Positions 56,552 to 64,000 of a stretch of DNA of 64,000 nucleotides are shown here, piece by piece. Within the stretch, counting starts at the first letter, position 1. Each line of letters begins with the position of its first letter. The DNA is from Candidatus Thioglobus autotrophicus (GTDB lineage Bacteria; Pseudomonadota; Gammaproteobacteria; PS1; Pseudothioglobaceae). The DNA lies in the NCBI RefSeq assembly GCF_001293165.1, contig NZ_CP010552.1, positions 682,001 to 746,000 on the forward strand, in the 5' to 3' direction. The notes below the pieces were generated by a model. That model was not told the origin of the DNA, did no database searches, and saw nothing but the letters and a program-made list of their open reading frames with translations. Both the position numbers and the translations under genes were made by a program.

Positions 56552-57847
56552 CTAGAAGGTGTGGCTCAGCTTGGTGAAAATTCGATCGTTTTCTTGGTAG
56601 CTATCGATCATTGGATTGTCTCCGCCGATATAATCGATCACGCCACCACTAACAGATATTTGATCATCAATGGCATAATCAAGTGTGATTCTAGCCGAAC
56701 CCCCATCTTGGGCCGAGTCACCCATTGCACTAAGTATAACGCTTAAATCTAGGGTTTGATTAAAATACGCCTGATTAAAACGAATGACCTGCTGATATTC
56801 TTCTTCACGCTTATAGCCATTGAGCGCACTATTAATCGTGGCCACATAATCATGAATTTTTCTCAGCGCGATTTCATAACCAATTGAGCCATCAGTAATG
56901 CCGTTATATTCTATACCCAACAACACGTCAGTTCTAGCGCTATCAACCGTGGTGTTTGCATCGGTATTGTATTTAATTTGGTCAAAATGTGCTGCCTCGG
57001 CCTTGAGCAAAAAGCTATCAACAACCTGGTTGTAAGCAGCGCCCACCATTTTGGACTTATTATCATAATAAAGTGTATCGCCTTTTAAATAGGCTTTATC
57101 AATATAAGTATCGGCAAAATACAGCCCCATATCGTAGCCTTCGAAGGCGCCAGTTAGGCTTAGTGCTACGCCGGCATTGTCTAGCTGGTCGTCTGGCGTA
57201 TGGGTTGGTTTATCAGCCGCGGACTTAAAGTCTGAGTATTGGGCAGGGTTTTCTGTGAATCGATTTTCATGCAAGGCGATGGCTGAAAAATTATACTCAT
57301 CGACATAATAATCCAGCTTGCTCATGGTTCTACCTAGGCGTAGATTTTTAATATCGACCAAACCAGGTATGCGATTATCCAAAGGATTTAAAACATCAGT
57401 AATACGGATAGAGTCTGACTTGCCCCAAACCACAATCTGCCTGCCCACTTTAAAATCAAGCTTCGAGTTTAGACTGCCTTCTAGCGTTAGCTCATTTAGA
57501 TTAATCTCATTTTCATAGCCACTGGGGGTTGCGGTGTAATTACTACCGTCAAGATCATAGATGAAATCATGCGCGCCTTTAAGGTTGCCCTTAATGTTGT
57601 TGCCATTGTCCAGCTTATATTCACCAATCACATCCACCCATGACTTAAGTAGCGATAAATCCTGATCATTATCTATATTGTAATGTGCCTCTAGATCAAT
57701 TGAGCCATATAACACACCTTTGGCTGCTGGGGTATTATCAATAGCTATCGTGACAATGTCAGTGTCAAAACCGTCGTCGTCAAAGCCGTCTTCAGCACCA
57801 ACCATTAGTGAGGTGGCCAATAGGAGGCCAGCGATCAAGCTTTTCAT
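56552..57847 (-). CDS. DUF1302-like outer-membrane beta-barrel protein
   Basis: A 431-residue protein with a signal peptide (SLIAGLLLATSLMVGA) and alternating beta-strand pattern throughout, ending in the aromatic C-terminus TKLSHTF typical of outer-membrane barrels. The segment VGRQIVVWGKSDSIRITDVLNPLDNR resembles DUF1302-type proteins that accompany RND/LolA-like export systems. It starts 3 bases after the LolA-like gene, in an operon with it and the RND permease, so it is probably the outer-membrane part of that module. Confidence 0.78.
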   Translation of the reverse strand: MKSLIAGLLLATSLMVGAEDGFDDDGFDTDIVTIAIDNTPAAKGVLYGSIDLEAHYNIDNDQDLSLLKSWVDVIGEYKLDNGNNIKGNLKGAHDFIYDLDGSNYTATPSGYENEINLNELTLEGSLNSKLDFKVGRQIVVWGKSDSIRITDVLNPLDNRIPGLVDIKNLRLGRTMSKLDYYVDEYNFSAIALHENRFTENPAQYSDFKSAADKPTHTPDDQLDNAGVALSLTGAFEGYDMGLYFADTYIDKAYLKGDTLYYDNKSKMVGAAYNQVVDSFLLKAEAAHFDQIKYNTDANTTVDSARTDVLLGIEYNGITDGSIGYEIALRKIHDYVATINSALNGYKREEEYQQVIRFNQAYFNQTLDLSVILSAMGDSAQDGGSARITLDYAIDDQISVSGGVIDYIGGDNPMIDSYQENDRIFTKLSHTF

Positions 57848-57850
57848 TGA

Positions 57851-58657
57851 TTACAAGCCTTTCTCAATAGCACGAATGGTAAACATATCGTCGTCAATAG
57901 CTGTATTCACGGTGACGGCTGAATTTGTCAAAATAGTTTTGTGCAGGGTTTGTGAGCCTTGCTTAGTGGTCATAGTGGTTTGCATGGCCACCCAAATACC
58001 GTCAATCTCTTCCATTTTGCGCACGTCCATATATTTAATACGGCTGGCTTTTTTCAGATAAAACTTAGCACGGGTTAGTACGTAATTATCCTTGCGCACA
58101 TACAAAACACTCTTGGTATAACCTGTTTCATCAATCACGTCTTGATTAACAGGCAAGGCTTCAATCTTCCAAACTTGCTCCTCACCCTGAGTACGCTTAA
58201 TGGTGCTTTCTCCTAACAACTTGTAGCTGTAATCATCCAACTCTTTATCGGTCATGTCTGAATATGAGAAGTCACTGCCCATAAAAGCAGCGTCTTTATC
58301 ACTAGCTGGAATACGCTTGGTTTTTTTCAAGGCTGGCAAATACATCCACTGATCGTCGTCTTTGTCATCGCCACTATAGTCGTAGGTTAAAAATGAAGTG
58401 TTTTTAACGTCGCTAGGTGATAAAAAGAAAATGGTTTTATGCTCGGTATTAGCGTCAACATCTTTTGAAAACGTACGCATTTGACGAATACGCTGCTTAT
58501 TGTTTTTATCAATCAGCGTCATTTGCATGGTGGACACCATGCTCGCACCATCATCTCTAGCATCTGCTTTGTCCATAATACTGCGAGCCTGATCTGCGGC
58601 AAACGCACTAGATACACCTAGTAGGGCGCTGAACGTTACTAATAGTAATTTTTTCAT
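57851..58657 (-). CDS. LolA-like outer-membrane lipoprotein-sorting protein
   Basis: This 268-residue periplasmic protein has a signal peptide (KKLLLVTFSALLGVSSAFA) and the pattern of the LolA-like family linked to RND transporters: MQMTLIDKNNKQRIRQMRTFSKD, KTIFFLSPSDVKNTSFLTYDY, and DDQWMYLPALKKTKRIPASDK followed by AAFMGSDFSYSDM. It overlaps the RND gene by one base. It probably shuttles a hydrophobic molecule between membranes; the cargo is unknown. Confidence 0.88.
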   Translation of the reverse strand: MKKLLLVTFSALLGVSSAFAADQARSIMDKADARDDGASMVSTMQMTLIDKNNKQRIRQMRTFSKDVDANTEHKTIFFLSPSDVKNTSFLTYDYSGDDKDDDQWMYLPALKKTKRIPASDKDAAFMGSDFSYSDMTDKELDDYSYKLLGESTIKRTQGEEQVWKIEALPVNQDVIDETGYTKSVLYVRKDNYVLTRAKFYLKKASRIKYMDVRKMEEIDGIWVAMQTTMTTKQGSQTLHKTILTNSAVTVNTAIDDDMFTIRAIEKGL

Positions 58658-61077
58658 TACAAATCTCCTTTGTTGTGAATCATCAGCTTCATGATAGCGG
58701 GCACCAAGAAGAAGTCAGCCAGTAACGCGATAAAGATTGCGCTGGCAGTCAATATACCAAAATTAAACATTGAACTCATTGAAGCAAACAACAACACTAA
58801 GAATCCAACTGAAAGCACAATTGATGTCACTGTAATTGCCCTACCAGTACCCATAAGTGTCAGTCTTACTGCTTTATCAACATCATTATGCTCAAGCTCA
58901 TAGCGTCTAAAGTTATGCATAAAATGCACCGTATCATCGACTGCTAGGCCTAAGGCAATAGCACCAATCAACATGGTAAACATATCTAGTGGCATGTCGA
59001 AAACCACCATAATGGTTGATAAGAACAGGATTGGTAAAATATTTGGAATCATACTAATCAGACCAATTTTGATATTACCAATGAGCAGTACCATCATGAT
59101 AGTGACTAGGCCAAAAGCAATCACATAGCTAACTGCACTCGAATGAATAGATTTCTCCATAATCACTGACAATAAGGTGGTGATACCAGTGAGCTGTACT
59201 GTCGCCACACCCTTGAACTCTTGATCAAGTTGCTGTTGAACTTGCATAATAAAGCCGTTATATTCAAGCGCGTCGATATACGGCGCCTTAACTGTAATGC
59301 GTGCCTTTGAAAAACTGGCATCAACAAAATCTTCCAAATCATCACTGCCACTATTTTCAAATAAAAACAGCTCTTGGGCAATCAAATCTTTATCTTGAGG
59401 GATGCTGTAGAATTCTGCTTGGTTTTCGTTAAGCGCTCGATTAGTCTCTTTAAGCACGTCAACTAAGCTCAAGGTCTTGCCGACAAAATAAGTACCGGTT
59501 TGAATGCTGTTCAAATAATCTGTAGCATTTTGGATTTTATTGAGCATAGCTGGATCATATAGGCCGTTTTCTTTGCCTGTATCAATCACAATCTCTAGTG
59601 TGATCGAACCCTTGAGCTTATCATCCACTACCTCGGTTGCCACTCTTGAGGCGTGATCTTCTGGAAACCAAACCAGTGGGTAATGCGAAAATCTAAGCTG
59701 TGAGGCAAAGACGATTGCCACCACAATCATCAACCCACTAATGGCAATAATAGCTTTTGGATAACCCGTTGAAATACGACTAATACTCAACAACATTTTG
59801 TCCATCTGCGTATGCTCCTGTGCATCTTCCTTGGCGGTATGCGGCTTAATGCTCATACTAGCAATGAGTGCTGGCAACAACACCAAATTAAACAACAGGC
59901 CAATCAACACACCGCTACTGGCAAAAACACCCAGATCTGCCACGGGGGATAGCTCTGAAAATGAGAAAGACCACAAACCTGCCGCTGTAGTGAGTGATGT
60001 CATCACAATCGCTAATCCAGAGTGGCCCATGGCGTAACGCAAAGAAGCCTTTCTATCTTGAGTTTTGGAAAGATCTTTATAAAAAATAGCCAACAAATGA
60101 ATGGCGCCGCCGGTAATAACGGCCAATAAAAAGGAGGGCATTATTTGGGTCACAATGGTAAATGGCGTGGATGTTATGGCCATCATTGACAAAGTAACCG
60201 AAATGGTAAAGGCAACAGAGATCAACGGCAACAATACACCTGAAACTCGTTTAAACAACAAGGCTAAAACAATCACAATCATTACAATCATTTTTGTAAT
60301 AAAGCTCTTGGTATCAGCCATCATACTTTGCTTAAGCGTGCCTGCAATCACGGCAGAACCAGTTAGATAAATCTCAAAATTATCAGCTTCAAACTCTTTA
60401 ACAATCGCCTGAGTTTTTTGAACAATAACTGTATTTTCAGCGTCTGACAAATAGAGCTTTGCTGCGGGCGCAATATTAATCGGCTCATCTGCAAACTCGT
60501 CTTCTTCCTGCTCAACTATTAGCTTACCCTCTGCATCAAAAGAAGAGTAGGTCTGAGTATCAATCACAATGGTGGTAAAGGTCTGATCTTCACTAAATAA
60601 TAAGTTTTCTAGCAAAGGATTGTTGAGCGCTCTTTGTTTTTGCGGCTCAATCTGTTGTTGCGAGTCTGGCAAGACTTCGAATAAATCCTCAACAATCAGG
60701 CTTTCTTCGTCACCATAAGTGTTTCTCGCATTAATTAGGGAGTTTACATCGGTAATATAAGGCAGTTCTGCCTCAAGGTTTTTGTGCAGTTTTTCTAGCT
60801 TTTTGAGGAAATTCAGATCAAAAACATTCTCTGTTTTGATGGCAACCAGGAGTTTTTCGTCCCGACCAAACTGATCTCTAAACTCATCATAGGCCACGCG
60901 CATAGAATCGGTTTTATGCAAAAACCCTTCTGTAGAGGTGTCCATGGTTAAATTTGGCAACTGTGTGCCAAAAGCCGCCACTAATAATAAAATAGCTAGA
61001 ATGGTTTTTTTACTATGGGTAAAAATTAAATCTGAAAAACTTTCAAATTTTCTTTCGGTTCGATGACGCCAGTTCAT
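58657..61077 (-). CDS. RND/MMPL-family membrane transporter
   Basis: From the ATG at 61077 (GGAG upstream) it has 806 residues. The architecture is a membrane segment near 30-50, a large periplasmic domain, about five membrane segments at 235-400, a second periplasmic domain from about 450-640, and a final five-helix bundle containing IGAIALGLAVDDTVHFMHNFRR. This is the two-fold MMPL/HpnN-type layout, smaller than AcrB. With the LolA-like and barrel genes downstream it likely exports lipids or another hydrophobic compound. No regulator gene is adjacent. Confidence 0.88.
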   Translation of the reverse strand: MNWRHRTERKFESFSDLIFTHSKKTILAILLLVAAFGTQLPNLTMDTSTEGFLHKTDSMRVAYDEFRDQFGRDEKLLVAIKTENVFDLNFLKKLEKLHKNLEAELPYITDVNSLINARNTYGDEESLIVEDLFEVLPDSQQQIEPQKQRALNNPLLENLLFSEDQTFTTIVIDTQTYSSFDAEGKLIVEQEEDEFADEPINIAPAAKLYLSDAENTVIVQKTQAIVKEFEADNFEIYLTGSAVIAGTLKQSMMADTKSFITKMIVMIVIVLALLFKRVSGVLLPLISVAFTISVTLSMMAITSTPFTIVTQIMPSFLLAVITGGAIHLLAIFYKDLSKTQDRKASLRYAMGHSGLAIVMTSLTTAAGLWSFSFSELSPVADLGVFASSGVLIGLLFNLVLLPALIASMSIKPHTAKEDAQEHTQMDKMLLSISRISTGYPKAIIAISGLMIVVAIVFASQLRFSHYPLVWFPEDHASRVATEVVDDKLKGSITLEIVIDTGKENGLYDPAMLNKIQNATDYLNSIQTGTYFVGKTLSLVDVLKETNRALNENQAEFYSIPQDKDLIAQELFLFENSGSDDLEDFVDASFSKARITVKAPYIDALEYNGFIMQVQQQLDQEFKGVATVQLTGITTLLSVIMEKSIHSSAVSYVIAFGLVTIMMVLLIGNIKIGLISMIPNILPILFLSTIMVVFDMPLDMFTMLIGAIALGLAVDDTVHFMHNFRRYELEHNDVDKAVRLTLMGTGRAITVTSIVLSVGFLVLLFASMSSMFNFGILTASAIFIALLADFFLVPAIMKLMIHNKGDL

Positions 61078-61196
61078 AACAGCTATCTCCAATTCACAAA
61101 AATGTAGCAATTGTAATCCAAATTAACCTGAGGTTTTTACTTAGATTACAAAATATAGGGGCCACTTAGGGTAGCGAATCCCGCACTTATTAGGTG

Positions 61197-61370
61197 CTAC
61201 AGATCAAAAAAAGAGGGAGAATTAAGAACTGCAGTTCTCTTTGATTTGGTTCTTAAACTGACCACAATCTTCTTTGTAGAATATTTCTCTTGAAGGTCCC
61301 TTGGAACTCTTCTTGAGTAATAATAAGTGCTACCTCTTATGTGGAGATAGGATGTATTTGTGTGCAACAC
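61197..61370 (-). pseudogene. N-terminal fragment of a tyrosine integrase (DUF6538 type)
   Basis: From a possible GTG at 61370 the frame reads LHTNTSYLHIRGSTYYYSRR, VPRDLQEKYSTKKIVVSLRT and KSKRTAV, then stops. This resembles the N-terminus of phage-type integrases with the RGxTYYxRRVPxDL motif. The core-binding and catalytic domains are missing. It lies directly beyond the 3' end of tRNA-Leu, the usual integration target, so it is a remnant of a mobile element that used this tRNA. Confidence 0.7.
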
Positions 61371-61448
61371 TTTGGCATACCCCTCTAATGTAATCAAACG
61401 GTTAAACGTTGATACACTGCGGGTTTCCGAGGTGTTACACAGGAAATA

Positions 61449-61534
61449 TGGTGCCGATGGCCAGAGTCGAACTGGCACGAGCGTAGCTCACTACCCCCTC
61501 AAGGTAGCGCGTCTACCAATTCCGCCACATCGGC
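61449..61534 (-). tRNA. tRNA-Leu (anticodon GAG)
   Basis: The minus strand folds into a type II tRNA: acceptor GCCGATG with CATCGGC, anticodon stem CTACC/GGTAG with loop TTGAGGG (anticodon GAG), a long variable arm, the T arm CCAGTTCGACTCTGG, and an encoded CCA end. It lies 17 bases after secG, the usual place for a leucine tRNA in gammaproteobacteria. Confidence 0.95.
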
Positions 61535-61551
61535 AAAAAAATTATAGCGAT

Positions 61552-61902
61552 CTAATAATCAGGAACGTCGCTTGAATCAGATGACGCTGGTGCAATCATT
61601 GGCACATCTGAAGGTGTCATTGAAACTGCTTGCTCCATAATACTGCTTGGCTCGCCACTAGCGCCAGTTTCATTAGTTGCCAAATAAGCCAGTGTCAAGC
61701 TGGTGGCAAAAAAACCAAAAGCAACACTAGCAGTGAGCTTATACATAAATGAATTAGCACCTCGAGCACCAAAAACTGAGCCAGATGCACCCGCACCAAA
61801 AGCAGCGCCTGCGTCTGCACCTTTACCATGTTGCATTAAGACAAGTGCGATTAAACCTAATGCCAATAGCACATGAATAATTAAAATGATTTGAAATGAC
61901 AT
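61552..61902 (-). CDS. secG: preprotein translocase subunit SecG
   Basis: SecG assists the SecYE channel. The 116-residue protein has two membrane segments (IILIIHVLLALGLIALVLMQ, LTASVAFGFFATSLTLAYL) and the conserved loop GKGADAGAAFGAGASGSVFGARGA. The C-terminal tail is Ser/Pro-rich and acidic. It begins 2 bases after tpiA. Confidence 0.95.
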   Translation of the reverse strand: MSFQIILIIHVLLALGLIALVLMQHGKGADAGAAFGAGASGSVFGARGANSFMYKLTASVAFGFFATSLTLAYLATNETGASGEPSSIMEQAVSMTPSDVPMIAPASSDSSDVPDY

Positions 61903-61904
61903 AA

Positions 61905-62651
61905 TTAACCCGCTTTACAAATTTGTAAGAAATCTTCTGCTTTTAATGAGGCGCCGCCAATAAGACCACCATCAATATCTTCACAACCAATTAGCTCCGC
62001 CGCATTACCAGGATTCATACTACCACCATATAGGATAGGTGTAGTCTGAGCAACGCTTGCGTCGTTCTGTGTTAGCATTGAACGAATAAAGGCGTGCGCA
62101 TCTTGAGCTTGTTGTGGGCTTGCTGTAACACCTGTGCCAATGGCCCAGACAGGCTCATAAGCAATAATAATATTTTTAAAAGCACCAATGCCAACACGAT
62201 CAATCACCGCCTGAATTTGACGAGAGACAACCGCTTCCATACTGCCAGCTTCTCTCTGCTCAAGTGTTTCACCAATACAGAAAAGCGGCGTTAGGCCATT
62301 GTCAAGTGCAACTTGTACTTTGCTGGCGACAATTTCATCAGTTTCGCCATATAGACTTCTACGCTCAGAGTGACCAACAATCACATATTGCGCGCCAAAA
62401 TCTTTAATCATGTCTGCACTCACCTCACCCGTAAAAGCGCCTGATGCATTTTCATTTAAGTCCTGTGCACCTAGATGTAGTTGAGAATGAGTAATTAATG
62501 CCTCAACCTGTGACATATACGGAGAAGGTGCGCAAACAATAACGTTTGAATCAACATCCGCCATGCCAGAAAGAATGCCCATAATTAGTGTATTAACCGT
62601 TTCTTTTGAGGCATTCATCTTCCAATTGCCCGCAACAATAACTTGACGCAT
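61905..62651 (-). CDS. tpiA: triosephosphate isomerase
   Basis: TpiA interconverts DHAP and glyceraldehyde-3-phosphate. At 248 residues it shows GNWKMNASKE with the catalytic lysine, VIVGHSERRSLYGE with the catalytic histidine, IIAYEPVWAIGTGVTASP with the catalytic glutamate, and YGGSMNPGNA. The tpiA-secG-tRNA-Leu order is conserved. Confidence 0.97.
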   Translation of the reverse strand: MRQVIVAGNWKMNASKETVNTLIMGILSGMADVDSNVIVCAPSPYMSQVEALITHSQLHLGAQDLNENASGAFTGEVSADMIKDFGAQYVIVGHSERRSLYGETDEIVASKVQVALDNGLTPLFCIGETLEQREAGSMEAVVSRQIQAVIDRVGIGAFKNIIIAYEPVWAIGTGVTASPQQAQDAHAFIRSMLTQNDASVAQTTPILYGGSMNPGNAAELIGCEDIDGGLIGGASLKAEDFLQICKAG

Positions 62652-62719
62652 AATAACTCTCTAAATCAAAAGGATTGAATGTTACGCTATTTAGCGATAA
62701 AAATCAATGACCAAAAGCT

Positions 62720-63238
62720 TTAGTGTGATGACTTAGAGCCAAAATAGAGCGCCAGTGACACCATTAAAATACCAAGTGCGAAATACACCAAATCTAGTGC
62801 GCCAACAAAAGTCATGGATAGTGACACTTCAAAAAAAGTCACCACCAAAATCATCAGGATCACCTTAGCAAGCTTAGACTTTAAGTCATCCAACGAATTA
62901 ATCACCAACACCTTTGATGATCGGCCGCTTTCTTTAGCTTCATCAATATCACTGATAAACAATTCATACAGGCCTAATGCAAAAATCAACAAAATTGTTG
63001 CCAACAAAAATCCGTCAATGGAGCCTACTGTATGTGCCACCATTTCAATTTTTAAAGCTTTTTTTACCTCAACTGTTGCCCCAACATAATCACTCGCATG
63101 AGCGATCAAATTAGTCACGTCAATTGCGGTAATAACAAACAACATTAAAGAAAGTAAAAGTGAGGAAACCACGGCTGCTAAAACCATTAATCTAGAGCTC
63201 CACAGCAACTTTTCAAAATACTTTTCTAAACCACTCAT
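62720..63238 (-). CDS. yqhA: YqhA family (UPF0114) inner-membrane protein
   Basis: From the ATG at 63238 it has 172 residues with about four membrane segments. The start GLEKYFEKLLWSSRLMVL and the segment LGLYELFISDIDEA match UPF0114. The function is unknown. It diverges from dnaA across a short spacer. Confidence 0.88.
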   Translation of the reverse strand: MSGLEKYFEKLLWSSRLMVLAAVVSSLLLSLMLFVITAIDVTNLIAHASDYVGATVEVKKALKIEMVAHTVGSIDGFLLATILLIFALGLYELFISDIDEAKESGRSSKVLVINSLDDLKSKLAKVILMILVVTFFEVSLSMTFVGALDLVYFALGILMVSLALYFGSKSSH

Positions 63239-63301
63239 CCACTTCTCTCTCAAAACAATATAATGCTTAAGTATATCATTACTTAATTTTAAATTTTACT
63301 T

Positions 63302-64000
63302 ATGTCAAAAACTTGGGCGCAATGTTTAAGCACACTAAAAGACACGGTGTCTTTGTCTGAATATAGTGTTTGGATACACCCATTAAAAGTGCTGGAGGAC
63401 CAACATACCTTGTCTTTATTAGCGCCCAACACCCAAGTTAAAAATTATATTAGTAAAAACTTAAAAACCCAAATTAAAAATGCTGTTGCTCAACACAATA
63501 AGAATCTAAAAATTTTTATTGGGGTAGCACCCAGTGCAAACCCTGAAAAAGCAAACTATAAAAAACACTCAACACCCTTGTTTGAAGACTACACTTTTGA
63601 CAACTTAGTACTAGGAAGTGCCAATCAAATGGCTTACGGGGCTACTAAACAAATTGCAGAAAACATAAAAGGCTCCCCCTACAACCCTTTTATTATTTAT
63701 GGTGGATCCGGGCTAGGAAAAACACACCTTATGCAGGCTGCTGGTCACTTGGCCAGATTTCAAAATCCAGATATGAAGGTTTTGTACGTACCGCTCATGG
63801 ATTTTGTCAGAAATATCACCTCAAGCTTAAGACACAACACCATTGAAGATATCAAGGCTTTTTACCAATCTGCTGACTTATTACTGGTTGACGATATTCA
63901 CCTAATTGCTGGTAAAGAAAAATCACAAGAAGAATTTTTCCATATTTTTAATTTTTTATTCAATGGAAAAAAACAAATTATTTTCACCTGTGACCAACCA
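63302..64000 (+). CDS. dnaA: chromosomal replication initiator DnaA (5' part, runs off the window)
   Basis: DnaA opens the replication origin. The visible 233 residues begin MSKTWAQCLSTLKDTVSLSEYSVWI (domain I). Domain III follows, with FDNLVLGSANQMAY, Walker A GGSGLGKTH near residue 140 and Walker B LLLVDDIHLIAGKE near residue 200. The rest, including the DNA-binding domain IV, is outside. The 63-base spacer before it shows no DnaA-box cluster, so oriC is not visible on this side. Confidence 0.96.
   Translation, partial: MSKTWAQCLSTLKDTVSLSEYSVWIHPLKVLEDQHTLSLLAPNTQVKNYISKNLKTQIKNAVAQHNKNLKIFIGVAPSANPEKANYKKHSTPLFEDYTFDNLVLGSANQMAYGATKQIAENIKGSPYNPFIIYGGSGLGKTHLMQAAGHLARFQNPDMKVLYVPLMDFVRNITSSLRHNTIEDIKAFYQSADLLLVDDIHLIAGKEKSQEEFFHIFNFLFNGKKQIIFTCDQP

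Noticed and set aside
61197-61478. A 93-residue ORF overlapping tRNA-Leu as a complete gene
   Set aside because: Its first part reads through the tRNA and spacer. Only the part after about 61370 resembles an integrase, so I list only that as a pseudogene fragment.
63239-63301. Replication origin directly upstream of dnaA
   Set aside because: The spacer to yqhA is only about 60 bases and I see no DnaA boxes or AT-rich 13-mers arranged as an origin. oriC may lie on the other side of dnaA or elsewhere.

Overview
The window is a 64 kb AT-rich stretch (roughly 40% GC by eye) of a gammaproteobacterial chromosome. It holds about 63 protein genes, one tRNA and no rRNA. A sulfide:quinone oxidoreductase (SQR), a sulfur-globule-like secreted repeat protein, a complete F-type ATP synthase operon and an FNR-controlled oxygen-independent ubiquinone module suggest a sulfur oxidiser that respires with or without oxygen. 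The SUP05/Thioglobus group is my best guess. That placement is inference from gene content; I could not run a search.

Layout. 1-4226 (+): glmU, an MFS transporter, sdaA. 4582-11355 (-): dprA, smg, topA, two unknown genes, trpF, trpB (no trpA beside it). 11491-16046 (+): rpmH-rnpA-yidD-yidC, a TauD-like dioxygenase where mnmE often lies, then ampD, kdsC and a minimal methyltransferase. 16043-22768 (-): atpIBEFHAGDC. 23013-24299 (+): SQR. 24350-26849 (-): nadK, recN. 26938-27483 (+): grpE. 27765-28992 (-): two lipoproteins and a DUF2892 protein. 29349-47224 (+): adk, dsbD, aroQ-accB-accC, argC-erpA, citrate synthase, ubiE-ubiJ-ubiB, rplY-pth-ychF, gpmI-rpe, rpsB-tsf. 47275-54831: the anaerobic cluster. 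54960-61077 (-): two secreted small proteins and an RND/LolA-like/outer-membrane export module. 61197-63238 (-): integrase remnant, tRNA-Leu, secG, tpiA, yqhA. 63302 to the end (+): the 5' part of dnaA.

The most interesting part is 47.3-54.9 kb. Four FNR-type boxes sit about 41.5 bases upstream of inferred start sites, each with a matching -10 element. They precede nrdD-nrdG (also carrying two NrdR boxes 31 bp apart), ubiT plus a small Cys-motif protein, a TauD/TfdA-type enzyme, and yhcC-ubiU-ubiV. This would switch deoxynucleotide synthesis and ubiquinone hydroxylation to oxygen-independent enzymes together. Three features stand out: the glycyl-radical tail of NrdD is a separate 52-residue ORF with its own ribosome binding site; an 87-residue protein has a CX3CX2C motif; and an apparently oxygen-dependent dioxygenase lies within an anaerobic regulon. 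The aerobic ubiquinone genes ubiE-ubiJ-ubiB are elsewhere in the window, so both routes appear to be present.

Other notable features are a 17-bp tandem repeat next to the atp promoter, a promoter core shared by SQR and the TauD-like gene, a secreted protein with six exact 9-residue and about 4.5 exact 8-residue repeats, a structured rpsB leader, an RpsB C-terminal extension, and an integrase fragment beside tRNA-Leu.
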